Origin: JABHHG01 sp964419445
GTDB lineage: Bacteria; Fidelibacterota; Marinisomatia; SCGC-AAA003-L08; D37C17
Direction: 5' to 3'
Length of the DNA: 30,429 nt
Assembly: GCA_964419445.1 (NCBI GenBank)
Contig: CAYQPE010000012.1
Coordinates: forward strand, 1 to 30,429
The notes under the pieces are model-generated. The model had not been told where the DNA came from. It saw only the letters and a list, made by a program, of their open reading frames with translations, and did not search any database. Positions 1 to 7,314 of the stretch are shown here, piece after piece (positions within the stretch are counted from its first letter, which is position 1; every line of letters begins with the position of its first letter). The position numbers were made by a program, and so were the translations under genes.

Positions 1-220
1 CGATATCTAAAATAGTTACCATTTCATCATAATCTTCATGGAAAATAGCATCATTTATAATATCATCTATTTTTTGAGAATAACCTTTGGATAAAAATGA
101 CCATGCTTTTGCTACTCGATGGGGCGTTTTTAATAGTCCATCTCGTGAAGGGTTTTCACCTATTTCTGTTAATAGCTGTTCAACTATTTTTTCTATATTT
201 TCAATATTTTTTTCTGTCAT
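1..220 (-). CDS. folE: GTP cyclohydrolase I, N-terminal part (cut by window edge)
   Basis: Reverse-strand frame starting with ATG at 218-220 and open to the window edge (73 codons visible). The N-terminal residues read MTEKNIENIEKIVEQLLTEI, followed by GENPSRDGLLKTPHRVAKAW and later DEMVTILDI, which is the conserved beginning of type I GTP cyclohydrolases (E-x-P-x-R-x-G-L-x-x-T-P-x-R-V-A-K-A). The enzyme converts GTP to 7,8-dihydroneopterin triphosphate, the first step towards folate and other pterins, in the cytoplasm. The zinc and catalytic residues lie outside the window. The start ATG shares one base with the TAA stop of the upstream pterin-synthase gene (TAATG), so the two are probably translationally coupled and act on the same pterin intermediate. 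Confidence 0.93.
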   Translation of the reverse strand, partial: MTEKNIENIEKIVEQLLTEIGENPSRDGLLKTPHRVAKAWSFLSKGYSQKIDDIINDAIFHEDYDEMVTILDI

Positions 221-636
221 TATTTACGTCCTTCTGGACCGAAGTATTCGGTGAAAATTGTTGATGTTTCTCTTAATTTTATTGAAAATAAAGTTGTTGG
301 GGATGGAATCTTATCTTCTATTTGTTCCCAAATAAATACAACCATATTTTCTGTTGAGGGCTGCTTACCTTTAAACCATGGGATATCTTTTTCAATTTGA
401 CTGTGGTCAAGGACATTGATTATCTCCTTATTTACAATTTCATTCAAATCAAAAAGATTTATAATAAAACCGCTGTCAGGATTTACAGGGCCATTTACCG
501 TAATATCAAGTTCATAATTATGGCCATGAATCTTAACATCATCTCCAAAAATTTCAATATTTTTTTCTTTTGACCACGCATCATTCCAATAACGATGTGC
601 AGCACAGAATTTATATTGTTTAGTTAAAAATGGCAT
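220..636 (-). CDS. queD: COG0720 6-pyruvoyl-tetrahydropterin synthase / QueD-like protein lacking the usual catalytic Cys
   Basis: 138-aa protein of the PTPS/QueD fold (T-fold), which acts on dihydroneopterin triphosphate. The visible zinc ligands are His14 in CAAH and the two histidines of HGHNY, and LDH and RET motifs follow near the C-terminus. The motif before HGH reads FGDDVKIHGH: the position usually held by the catalytic cysteine (CxxxHGH in QueD, or a longer C-containing loop in PTPS-I) is Asp, and no Glu occupies the ExxHGH position of PTPS-III. The reaction is therefore uncertain: queuosine branch, folate-bypass type, or altered. I chose the ATG at 634-636, which has AGGAG five bases upstream, over an in-frame TTG at 696. 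Its stop overlaps the folE start by one base. The symbol marks the family only. Confidence 0.8.
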   Translation of the reverse strand: MPFLTKQYKFCAAHRYWNDAWSKEKNIEIFGDDVKIHGHNYELDITVNGPVNPDSGFIINLFDLNEIVNKEIINVLDHSQIEKDIPWFKGKQPSTENMVVFIWEQIEDKIPSPTTLFSIKLRETSTIFTEYFGPEGRK

Positions 637-654
637 GATTCTCCTATCAATATA

Positions 655-669
655 CTTGCATAGTGCAAG
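655..669. promoter_or_regulatory. Inverted repeat upstream of the pterin synthase gene
   Basis: A perfect 6-bp inverted repeat with a 3-base spacer (CTTGCA-TAG-TGCAAG) lies 19 bases upstream of the chosen ATG at 636, in the 97-base gap after nth. It has no U-tract, so it does not look like a terminator. An operator or mRNA hairpin controlling the pterin synthase-folE pair is possible. It would lie inside the coding frame if the TTG at 696 were used instead. Confidence 0.3.
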
Positions 670-733
670 ATTGCCCAAGACCAGTAATTTACTCAACTAT
701 TTTATGGTGTTACAATGTAAAGAATATAAATTT

Positions 734-1384
734 TTAGGATAGATTTGCTGACGGGCAGAATTGTGAAATAGCACAGTTATTACATTGGGGACGGTTCGCA
801 ATACAAACGGCTCTACCATGATCGATAACTAAATGGGTAAAAATCACCCAATCTTTCTTTTCTATTATGGATTCCAACTCACGTTCAATTACAACGGCAT
901 TTTTTGATTTTGTAAAACCCAACAAATTCATAATTCGGGTTACATGGGTATCTACAACAATTCCCGGAACATCAAAAATATTACCTAAAACAACATTGGC
1001 TGTTTTGCGCCCCACTCCAGGTAATTTTGTTAGTTCTCCTATAGTACCTGGAACCTTACTGTCATATTCATCTACTAATGTAAGGGCTAAGCCCTTTATG
1101 GACTTCGCTTTATTATTATAAAATCCTGTAGAATAAATTTCTTTCCCAATTTCATCAATTGTTAATGTTACAAAATCAATTACTTCAGGGAATTTTTGAA
1201 AAAGAACTTTTGTTACTTTATTTACTCGTTCATCGGTACACTGTGCCGATAACACCGTGGCAACCAATAACTGAAATGGTGAATCATAATTCAAAGAACA
1301 TTTTGAATCTGGATACAATCGCTTTAGCGTATCAATTATTGATAACATGCGATTTTGTTTGTTTGCTTTAGACTCCCTTGGCAT
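734..1384 (-). CDS. nth: Endonuclease III (DNA glycosylase/AP lyase)
   Basis: 216-aa full-length Nth. It removes oxidised pyrimidines from DNA and cleaves the abasic site by beta-elimination in base-excision repair. Visible are the helix-hairpin-helix LPGVGRKTANVVL (121-133) with catalytic Lys127, catalytic Asp145 in VVDTHV, and a C-terminal [4Fe-4S] cluster loop Cys194-x6-Cys201-x2-Cys204-x5-Cys210. The N-terminus MPRESKA is typical of many bacterial Nth proteins and supports the ATG at 1384, although this start lies 17 bases inside the preceding receiver-like gene. It is the last gene of the overlapping operon that begins at the flavin reductase gene (4253). Confidence 0.96.
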   Translation of the reverse strand: MPRESKANKQNRMLSIIDTLKRLYPDSKCSLNYDSPFQLLVATVLSAQCTDERVNKVTKVLFQKFPEVIDFVTLTIDEIGKEIYSTGFYNNKAKSIKGLALTLVDEYDSKVPGTIGELTKLPGVGRKTANVVLGNIFDVPGIVVDTHVTRIMNLLGFTKSKNAVVIERELESIIEKKDWVIFTHLVIDHGRAVCIANRPQCNNCAISQFCPSANLS

Positions 1385-1718
1385 CTTGAACTTGCTTTTG
1401 AATTAAATTCAAATTTGTACAGAACATGTTTTTGGGAAATATTAAATCAATTCCAGCGTGGGTGGCTTTTTCTTGAATTCTCTTATTTAGCCTATTTACA
1501 AGTCCAAAAATAAAATAATTATCACTCTTTAATTTTTTTGCCAACTCAAATGGCTTGAAGGATTTTTCATTAAGATCTATTACAATTAATGATGAGGTTA
1601 TATAATCTCTATGAGAAGAAGGAAACTCCAATTCATATCCAAGTTCTGAGCATTTTTTTACTAATTCAGCAGTGAAGTTAACATCTTCTAAAAATGCAGC
1701 TATTTTGAAATTGTCCAA
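1368..1718 (-). CDS. Stand-alone response-regulator receiver-like protein
   Basis: 116-aa protein with a receiver-like layout. An acidic pair Glu11-Asp12 follows strand 1. LIVIDLN with Asp48 sits at the phospho-acceptor position, followed by a PFELAKKL helix. AGIDLIFPK with Lys96 sits at the conserved strand-5 lysine. The Thr/Ser expected at the end of strand 4 appears to be replaced (FGLVNRLN), so phosphorylation signalling may be altered or absent. There is no output domain. The start is a TTG at 1718: an in-frame stop lies close upstream and no early ATG exists. It starts 8 bases after the DUF309 stop and overlaps nth by 17 bases. It would normally be annotated as hypothetical; the fold call rests on pattern only. 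Confidence 0.65.
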   Translation of the reverse strand: MDNFKIAAFLEDVNFTAELVKKCSELGYELEFPSSHRDYITSSLIVIDLNEKSFKPFELAKKLKSDNYFIFGLVNRLNKRIQEKATHAGIDLIFPKNMFCTNLNLIQKQVQDAKGV

Positions 1719-1726
1719 ATTAAAAC

Positions 1727-2080
1727 CTATATTTTATTATGGATTGACCAATCAAAGTCTTCATGTGACTCTATATTCAATACATTGTCTAATGCATCTT
1801 TTGCCATTTGTCTAAGAGGCTCTACCTCTATCCCTCGAATTTCAATGCGTTCGGTATCAAATTTATTGGTGGATTTTTTAAACAATCCCCGAGCACCATT
1901 TAAATTCTTATTTGTTAAATGGAAAAATCCCACAGAGATTTGAATTAGCCCTTGAATAAATTTTGAATCAGACAAACGGTAATTGCTCCAAATATCTTCC
2001 CAATATTCATGAGCATCATAGAAGCGCTTTTCATTAAAAGCATTCACACCTTTTAGAAATAATTCATTAACCTCATTCAT
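1727..2080 (-). CDS. DUF309 domain protein
   Basis: 117-aa small helical protein matching DUF309. An N-terminal F-x-x-G-x-x-x-F-N segment is followed by RFYDAHEYWEDIWSNY, the family's H-E-x-W-E-x-x-W signature, then the helix FIQGLIQISVGFFHL and an N-x-x-G-A-R-G-L-F-x-K segment. The function of DUF309 proteins is not established. The frame can be extended to a TTG at 2086, but the ATG at 2078-2080 fits better. The start overlaps the 3' end of the metallo-beta-lactamase-fold gene by 8 bases (stop at 2073), so the two are co-transcribed. A second, divergent DUF309-like gene lies at 16783-17127. Confidence 0.82.
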   Translation of the reverse strand: MNEVNELFLKGVNAFNEKRFYDAHEYWEDIWSNYRLSDSKFIQGLIQISVGFFHLTNKNLNGARGLFKKSTNKFDTERIEIRGIEVEPLRQMAKDALDNVLNIESHEDFDWSIHNKI

Positions 2081-2933
2081 GAGCAAAAACTTCTTCAGTA
2101 ACAGAGTAGTACTTTTCGTCCTTGCGAATTTTTACTGCGATGGTTTTAGGGTCATGATAAAAATATAACCACCAATTTTCACGTTCAGCAATTTCTAAGA
2201 ATTCTGTTTTTTCTAGCAAAGTTTTATATGCATGCAAATCATATCCCATTATCCATGGCAATTTTAAATGGGATTTCAATGGAATCAAATCTGAACAAAA
2301 AACCAATACTTCACCTGAATCTTCAATTTTAACCAATTGTTGTCCTGTAGTATGGCCATCTACAGTATATGCAGTTAATCCATCTATAATTTCACCATTA
2401 TCTTCAATTAAATTCACCACACCACTTTCCATTAATGGTAAATAATTTTCAGATAAATAACTGGCTCTGTCACGTGGATTAGGCAAAATACCAGCCTCCC
2501 AATTACGTTGAGAAATATGATATGTGGCACTAGGAAATGCAGGAATTAGTTCACCAGAGCTGTCAATTGAAGTTGCTCCACCTGCATGATCAAAATGTAA
2601 ATGCGTCAATACCACATCAGTTATATTCTCCAATGATATATCTAATTTGCTTAAAGTATTACTTAAAGTATAATCTTCTTTTTTTACAGCAAACATATCA
2701 AGGAATTTTTTTGAATTTTTATCACCTATTCCAGTTTCAACCAACACACATCTATCATCTTTTTTTAACAACAAACATCGTAATGATAAATCGATTCTAT
2801 TGAAGTTGTCTGAAGGATTAGTTTTTTCCCATAAAACCTTGGGAACAGAGCCCATCATTGCACCACCATCCAGCTTAAATGTACCCGTTTCCAATGGTAT
2901 TACTTCCCATTTCCCTATATTATTTAATTTCAT
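2073..2933 (-). CDS. Metallo-beta-lactamase-fold hydrolase (lactonase/YtnP-like subgroup)
   Basis: 286-aa MBL-fold enzyme with a complete dinuclear metal site: HLHFDH at 111-116, His194 in VDGHTTGQ, Asp215 in FCSDLIP and His260 in YFYHDP. There is no signal peptide, so it should be cytoplasmic. Length, the HxHxDH-HTTGQ spacing and the long insertion after the first motif resemble the group that includes YtnP and N-acyl-homoserine-lactone lactonases, but the substrate cannot be read from sequence. The ATG at 2931-2933 lies inside the upstream gene, whose stop is at 2920, a 14-base overlap. The operon context (flavin reductase, unknown 286-aa protein) suggests processing of a small metabolite; that is inference. 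Confidence 0.88.
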   Translation of the reverse strand: MKLNNIGKWEVIPLETGTFKLDGGAMMGSVPKVLWEKTNPSDNFNRIDLSLRCLLLKKDDRCVLVETGIGDKNSKKFLDMFAVKKEDYTLSNTLSKLDISLENITDVVLTHLHFDHAGGATSIDSSGELIPAFPSATYHISQRNWEAGILPNPRDRASYLSENYLPLMESGVVNLIEDNGEIIDGLTAYTVDGHTTGQQLVKIEDSGEVLVFCSDLIPLKSHLKLPWIMGYDLHAYKTLLEKTEFLEIAERENWWLYFYHDPKTIAVKIRKDEKYYSVTEEVFAHE

Positions 2934-3780
2934 ATTCTTCTTTCATACTTTGATGGAACCAAGATTCAAGAAAACTTACATCAATATCTCTTATATTTTT
3001 CATCAATGATCTTATTGCGTCTAATTTTAGCAATGTATTTTCATCAATAGCATCAATTTCTACAGAATTGATATATTTCAATATTCCTTTTCTACCTTGC
3101 ACAGTTAAATCAAAATTTTCAATTTGATGTGAATTTATATCTAATTGATTATATGCTTCCAAAGATGGTAAAAGCTTATCTATAAACACAGCTCTCACAA
3201 AATCCTCTTCCTTTGCCTGTATTAAACTTGCAAATGTTTCTAAGTTTAAATAATTGGGTTGGGAAATCAATTGGCTATTTTCGTTATAACTATCTTTCAA
3301 TATGGCTTGAGTTGATAATATGAGCAGAGCGGTTATATTTTTATTTTCTGTGAATTGATTTGCCCGAAATACAGAAAGCAAGAAAGGGAAAGATTCACCA
3401 TTTTGTTTCAGAGAATGCTCTAACAAAATTTCAAGTATTGGGCGACCGTCTGATACTCTGCTTAACTGTTCTAAGTGTTGAAGTGCATTTTTTTTATTTT
3501 TAAGTAAGAGTGATTTTTCAAAGGCGTGAGTAGTAATAGTGTCCTCTAAATCACCATATTTAAACTGTAATGATGATTTTTCAAGCACATTCAATTTTGA
3601 TGTATAATTATTAAGGAACTCTAACAGTTTTTCGTTGGGGTTATGAATATCAATACCAATTAGGGATTTAACCGCTTGTACCACTCTAATTGGATGTGTA
3701 TGATAACTTCCCGTATAATCAGCATAAATAGCCGTTGAAAATGTATTATCAATATTTTCTTTTAATTGATGTGTATCCAT
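2920..3780 (-). CDS. Unrecognised 286-aa protein, probably all-helical
   Basis: I do not recognise this family. From ATG 3780 the protein begins MDTHQLKENIDNTFSTAIYA and is rich in Leu, Lys, Glu and Asn, with predicted-looking amphipathic helices throughout, no signal peptide and no clear membrane segment. Histidines cluster in GSYHTHPIRVVQAV (near residue 30) and TTHAFEKSLL (near residue 85), which could bind a metal or cofactor. The frame could start at a GTG 18 bases upstream, but the ATG overlaps the flavin-reductase stop by one base (TGATG), which favours it. It overlaps the MBL gene by 14 bases. A distant resemblance to helical oxygenase-type families such as questin oxidase was considered but not supported. 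Confidence 0.75.
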   Translation of the reverse strand: MDTHQLKENIDNTFSTAIYADYTGSYHTHPIRVVQAVKSLIGIDIHNPNEKLLEFLNNYTSKLNVLEKSSLQFKYGDLEDTITTHAFEKSLLLKNKKNALQHLEQLSRVSDGRPILEILLEHSLKQNGESFPFLLSVFRANQFTENKNITALLILSTQAILKDSYNENSQLISQPNYLNLETFASLIQAKEEDFVRAVFIDKLLPSLEAYNQLDINSHQIENFDLTVQGRKGILKYINSVEIDAIDENTLLKLDAIRSLMKNIRDIDVSFLESWFHQSMKEEYEIK

Positions 3781-4253
3781 CACCCGCCGTACTTCCACCC
3801 TGTTTTACGTAATTCTAATGGAGAAATGTCATTTTCATGCTGTGCATCAACGACTTCAGATAAAAATAAAGGATGGTCACCTAATTCATTCACATCTTTC
3901 ACTTTGCACTTTAAATATGCTGGAGGATCAGAAAAAACAGGTAATTCCTCTTTTAATTTATATTTCTTCCCATTTATTGTATTTCCAGACAATTCCGCTT
4001 GTTTAAAAAATGTTGCTGCAAAGTCCTTTTGTTCATGTGATAAAATATGTAAAATAAATTCACCTCGAGATTTTATCACATCATAAGTATGACTATCTCT
4101 TTTAATACATACTGAAATCATTGGTGGTTCAAATGATGCTTGACTCACCCAAGTAACGGTAGATGCGCAATAATCATCTCCATATTTTGATGTGATTACA
4201 TAGGCACCATAAGTAAACATTTGGAGTGCCTTTTTACGATTTATGGGGTTCAT
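3780..4253 (-). CDS. Flavin reductase-like FMN-binding protein
   Basis: 157-aa protein of the flavin reductase-like domain family (split-barrel FMN-binding fold). The N-terminus has FTYGAYVITSKYGDDYCAST, then SFEPPMISVCIKRDSHTYD, FILHILS and later GDHPLFLSEVVDA, the expected order of strands and FMN-contact motifs. Such proteins reduce FMN with NAD(P)H to supply flavin-dependent monooxygenases, or act directly on a substrate. No partner monooxygenase is recognisable in the window unless the neighbouring unrecognised protein is one. It is the first gene of the minus-strand operon; the ATG at 4251-4253 is preceded by an AGGA ribosome site in the divergent intergenic region. Confidence 0.87.
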   Translation of the reverse strand: MNPINRKKALQMFTYGAYVITSKYGDDYCASTVTWVSQASFEPPMISVCIKRDSHTYDVIKSRGEFILHILSHEQKDFAATFFKQAELSGNTINGKKYKLKEELPVFSDPPAYLKCKVKDVNELGDHPLFLSEVVDAQHENDISPLELRKTGWKYGG

Positions 4254-4376
4254 GTAAATTTCCTGCCAAATATATGAGTTTAAATTTAGTAAGAGTTTTT
4301 TCTACTCCCTCAGTAAAATCAACCATTAGATAAATATATTTCATTTTAATTTATACCATCAAATTAGAAAGCAAAT
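4254..4376. promoter_or_regulatory. Divergent intergenic region between two operons
   Basis: This 123-base AT-rich gap separates the start of the minus-strand flavin reductase operon (4253) from the plus-strand ydjM-like operon (4377), so it must carry promoters for both. On the minus strand there is an AGGA about 8 bases before the 4253 ATG. No convincing sigma-70 hexamer pair stands out on either strand. Confidence 0.5.
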
Positions 4377-5069
4377 ATGGCATACACGGGATTCAATGCA
4401 CTCCTAGGACTTTCATTAAAATCTAAACGCAAATTAAAATCTGGTTTTTATACTTCATTTTTAATAGGTCTGTTTGTTCCTGATTTAGATTGGATGTTTG
4501 TATCATTTTCCCTCTTTATTTCAGATTTTCAATTGGGATTAGAAAAGTACCATCAAACTTTTTCTCATAGTTTTTTTACCATATTAATCATCTATCTCTT
4601 TGCACTCATTATATCTGAAATTAGAAAAAATAGTTTCATCCGTACTATTGGAATAGGTATTTCAACTGGAATGCTTTTACATATCACAATTGATACATTT
4701 TTATCCCTACAAAACATTTCCCTTTTATGGCCGTTGCCATTAGGGCCCTACTCCCTTTATTCAATTAATTTAGATCCTGTAACTTCTCAACTAATAATGT
4801 CAGCTGAATTTATATTTTTTAGATTTTATGGATGGTTTTTGATTAAGGAGTATTTAAGGTTTCCCGACACATTTGGTTGGTTTGTAAAATATATCACTAA
4901 ATGGATGAAAATTGAATTGTGCTTTGCTGTAACTTTGATAATATGGGCATTGATGGAATTTAACTATTTCTATGCTGTATTTTTATTAATGTATGTTCCA
5001 TCAGTTATATTTGCAATAATTGCCACATTACTTATGTATAAATCATTAGAAATGAGATCAATAAAATAG
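4377..5069 (+). CDS. YdjM/DUF457-type membrane-bound metal-dependent hydrolase
   Basis: 230-aa polytopic membrane protein with the YdjM-family polar motifs between hydrophobic segments: PDLDW (Asp36, Asp38) after the first hydrophobic segment, KYHQTFSHSFF (His59, His64) and LLHITIDTF (His102, Asp106). These acidic and histidine residues are the presumed metal ligands. The family is described as LexA-regulated inner-membrane proteins in enterobacteria; the substrate is unknown. The ATG at 4377 is the only reasonable start, and the ribosome site is weak. It is followed after one base by the MscS-family gene, so the two are co-transcribed. No LexA box is obvious upstream. Confidence 0.82.
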   Translation: MAYTGFNALLGLSLKSKRKLKSGFYTSFLIGLFVPDLDWMFVSFSLFISDFQLGLEKYHQTFSHSFFTILIIYLFALIISEIRKNSFIRTIGIGISTGMLLHITIDTFLSLQNISLLWPLPLGPYSLYSINLDPVTSQLIMSAEFIFFRFYGWFLIKEYLRFPDTFGWFVKYITKWMKIELCFAVTLIIWALMEFNYFYAVFLLMYVPSVIFAIIATLLMYKSLEMRSIK

Positions 5070-5070
5070 T

Positions 5071-5979
5071 ATGGAAATCATAGACTTCGGCTGGTTAACT
5101 AAGTTTTTCACTTACTCCTCTATTCAAGTAAAGATAATTGCAACATTTATTGCAATTTTCATGTTCATAATACTTCGACGTTTAATTTCTAATTTAGCAA
5201 TTAGTAGAATTTCTGATGACCATATCCGGTATAAATGGCAGAAGAGTTTATCTTATACCTTTTTTATTTTTGGATTCATCATAATTGGGCAAATTTGGTT
5301 TAAAGGTATTCAATCGGTAGCTACCTATTTGGGTCTATTATCTGCAGGTATTGCAATTGCATTGAAAGATCCACTTACCAATATTACAGGATGGTTATAT
5401 ATACTCTGGCGTAGTCCTTTTGAAGTTGGTGAACGGATACAATTAGGCAATCAAGCAGGAGATGTTATTGATGTTAGTGTATTTAATTTTACGTTGATGG
5501 AAATTGGGAATTGGGTTAATGCTGACCAAACTACGGGAAGATTAATTCATGTTCCTAATGGTCAAATTTTTACTCAAACACTTGCAAATTATGGACGAGG
5601 ATTTAAATATATTTGGAATGAAGTACCTGTATTGATAACATTTGAGAGTGACTGGCGAAAAGCAAAAGAAATTCTGGATAATATCGCTAAAGAACATGCT
5701 GCCCATTTGAGCAAATATGCTGAAAGAAAAGTGCGTGAGGCATCCAAACGATTTTTAATTCAAAATGTAGATCTTGTTCCAGAGGTCTATACAACTGTGG
5801 CAGAAAGTGGCGTAGAGTTAACAATTCGCTATTTATGTGACCCTCAAAAACGTAGGAGCTCAATACAAGCAATTTGGGAAAGTATTCTTGAAGAATTTGA
5901 GCCTTGTGATGACATCGACTTTGCATATCCTACTATTCGTAGGTATAATAATTTACAAGAAGGTAAAAAAAGTGAATAA
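5071..5979 (+). CDS. MscS-family mechanosensitive ion channel
   Basis: 302-aa MscS-type channel that would release solutes under hypo-osmotic shock. Two N-terminal hydrophobic helices precede the pore-lining segment VATYLGLLSAGIAIALKDPL, the glycine/alanine-rich TM3 of the family. The beta domain follows with PFEVGERIQLGNQAGDVIDV and the HVPNGQIFTQTLANY signature, then an alpha/beta C-terminal domain. The length is close to E. coli MscS (286 aa). It starts one base after the ydjM-like stop and lies upstream of a cation/proton antiporter, which suggests an osmotic or ion-balance operon. Confidence 0.93.
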   Translation: MEIIDFGWLTKFFTYSSIQVKIIATFIAIFMFIILRRLISNLAISRISDDHIRYKWQKSLSYTFFIFGFIIIGQIWFKGIQSVATYLGLLSAGIAIALKDPLTNITGWLYILWRSPFEVGERIQLGNQAGDVIDVSVFNFTLMEIGNWVNADQTTGRLIHVPNGQIFTQTLANYGRGFKYIWNEVPVLITFESDWRKAKEILDNIAKEHAAHLSKYAERKVREASKRFLIQNVDLVPEVYTTVAESGVELTIRYLCDPQKRRSSIQAIWESILEEFEPCDDIDFAYPTIRRYNNLQEGKKSE

Positions 5980-6022
5980 CTGGGAACAATTTTTCAATTC
6001 AATTATTAGAAGCATTTAATTT

Positions 6023-7312
6023 ATGGAACATCAAATTGCATCATCTGTACTTTCTGTTGGACTTTTAGTTTTTATAGCCCATTTTTTTACGGCTCTGTTC
6101 GAAAAAACTAAAGTACCCGATGTACTCCCTCTCATAATCATAGGAATTATTATTGGACCTAATTTCCTAAACTTTGTAGATGAATCTAGTTTTGGGAATG
6201 TAGGATCCATATTAAGTGCAATTGCATTGGCCCTTATGCTTTTTGAAGGTGGTAGCCATCTCACATTTGACACCTTAAAAAGTACGCTTCGAGATTGTGT
6301 ATCTTTATCTATTTTCACTTTTATTACTACCGTTGCAATTTCCTTTTCGCTGCTTTATTTTGTATTGCAAAAACAAGTATTACCGGCACTTTATATTGGT
6401 GCAGTATTAGGGAGCATTTCCCCTGCAGTTGTTGTGCCAATAGTTAGAGGTATTAAACTCAGCGATTATACAAAATCAACCTTAGTGGTAGAATCTGCAA
6501 TTTCAGATGTTTTGAGCATTGTAATGGCACTGAGCCTATTAAAAGCATTCCAATCTGGAGGTACAACCGTTGGGCATTTTATTGGCACCAATTTAATTGG
6601 GACCATGGCAATGTCACTATTAGTGGGATTTGGAGGTGCTATTCTTTGGTCCACAATCCTTGAAAAAATTAGAAAATTTCCCAATACCATATTTACATCC
6701 TTAGCGTTTCTATTTATTTTGTATGGATTATCAGAAGTCTTAGGGTATAATGGTCCAATTACAACGCTAATTTTTGGATTAGTTTTAGCAAACTCTACAA
6801 AAGTTCCAGTAGGAATTATTCAAAAATTTGGATCTGACCATTTAACCGAATTTACCAGTATTGAAAAAACTCTATTTTCAGAGATTATATTTTTAGTGAA
6901 GACCTTTTTCTTTGTATATCTTGGGATTTCTATCAAGTTTGGCCATTTTTATTATATGACCATAGGTGTTGTTATCACCATTGCAATCTATATTGCACGA
7001 ATGATATTGGTTAAGATATTTACCCCAAAATCTACATCGCAAAGAGAAGCCGCACTTATTTCATTCATAATTCCCAAAGGACTTGCAGCTGCAGTATTAG
7101 CTGAAATTCCCACCCATATGGAATTAGATGCAGTGTCAGCATCAGTATTTTTAGATATTCAATCAATAGTTTACGCCGTTATTTTCTTTAGCATACTCCT
7201 TACTGCAGTATTAATTTATTCACAGGAAAATGGTAGAGGTTCATCTACAAAACTACAGATGTTTTTCAGCAATTTTTCAAAAGATACCCCCAATAGTTTG
7301 GGAAAGGATTGA
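6023..7312 (+). CDS. Cation:proton antiporter, CPA1/NhaP-like
   Basis: 429-aa protein with about 12 hydrophobic segments, matching the sodium/hydrogen exchanger family. Visible are PLIIIGIIIGP (36-46), the LALMLFEGG motif (69-77), AVLGSISPAVVVPIVRG (127-143) and the ion-binding helix VVESAISDVLSIV (155-167). In this helix the usual Asn-Asp pair of CPA1 exchangers reads Ser161-Asp162. It exchanges Na+ or K+ for protons across the inner membrane. There is no C-terminal TrkA/RCK regulatory domain; only a short hydrophilic tail follows the last membrane segment. It lies 43 bases after the MscS gene and two bases before the pepF start, so it is probably in the same operon. Confidence 0.88.
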   Translation: MEHQIASSVLSVGLLVFIAHFFTALFEKTKVPDVLPLIIIGIIIGPNFLNFVDESSFGNVGSILSAIALALMLFEGGSHLTFDTLKSTLRDCVSLSIFTFITTVAISFSLLYFVLQKQVLPALYIGAVLGSISPAVVVPIVRGIKLSDYTKSTLVVESAISDVLSIVMALSLLKAFQSGGTTVGHFIGTNLIGTMAMSLLVGFGGAILWSTILEKIRKFPNTIFTSLAFLFILYGLSEVLGYNGPITTLIFGLVLANSTKVPVGIIQKFGSDHLTEFTSIEKTLFSEIIFLVKTFFFVYLGISIKFGHFYYMTIGVVITIAIYIARMILVKIFTPKSTSQREAALISFIIPKGLAAAVLAEIPTHMELDAVSASVFLDIQSIVYAVIFFSILLTAVLIYSQENGRGSSTKLQMFFSNFSKDTPNSLGKD

Positions 7313-7314
7313 TT

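Noticed and set aside
655..669. Riboswitch or terminator upstream of the pterin synthase
   Set aside because: The leader is too short for a known pterin or preQ1 riboswitch that I could recognise and has no U-tract; only a small inverted repeat is reported.
637..696. Upstream TTG start adding 20 residues to the pterin synthase
   Set aside because: The family starts at the MPFLTKQYKF region, and the ATG at 636 has a good AGGAG site; the extension shows no family resemblance.
867..1371. Plus-strand open frames opposite nth
   Set aside because: They lie entirely antisense to a clearly conserved gene and encode no recognisable protein.
4234..4344. 36-codon minus-strand reading frame upstream of and overlapping the flavin reductase start
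   Set aside because: It begins with ATG but has no ribosome site, shows no recognisable features, and ends inside the first codons of the real gene in another frame; most likely chance.
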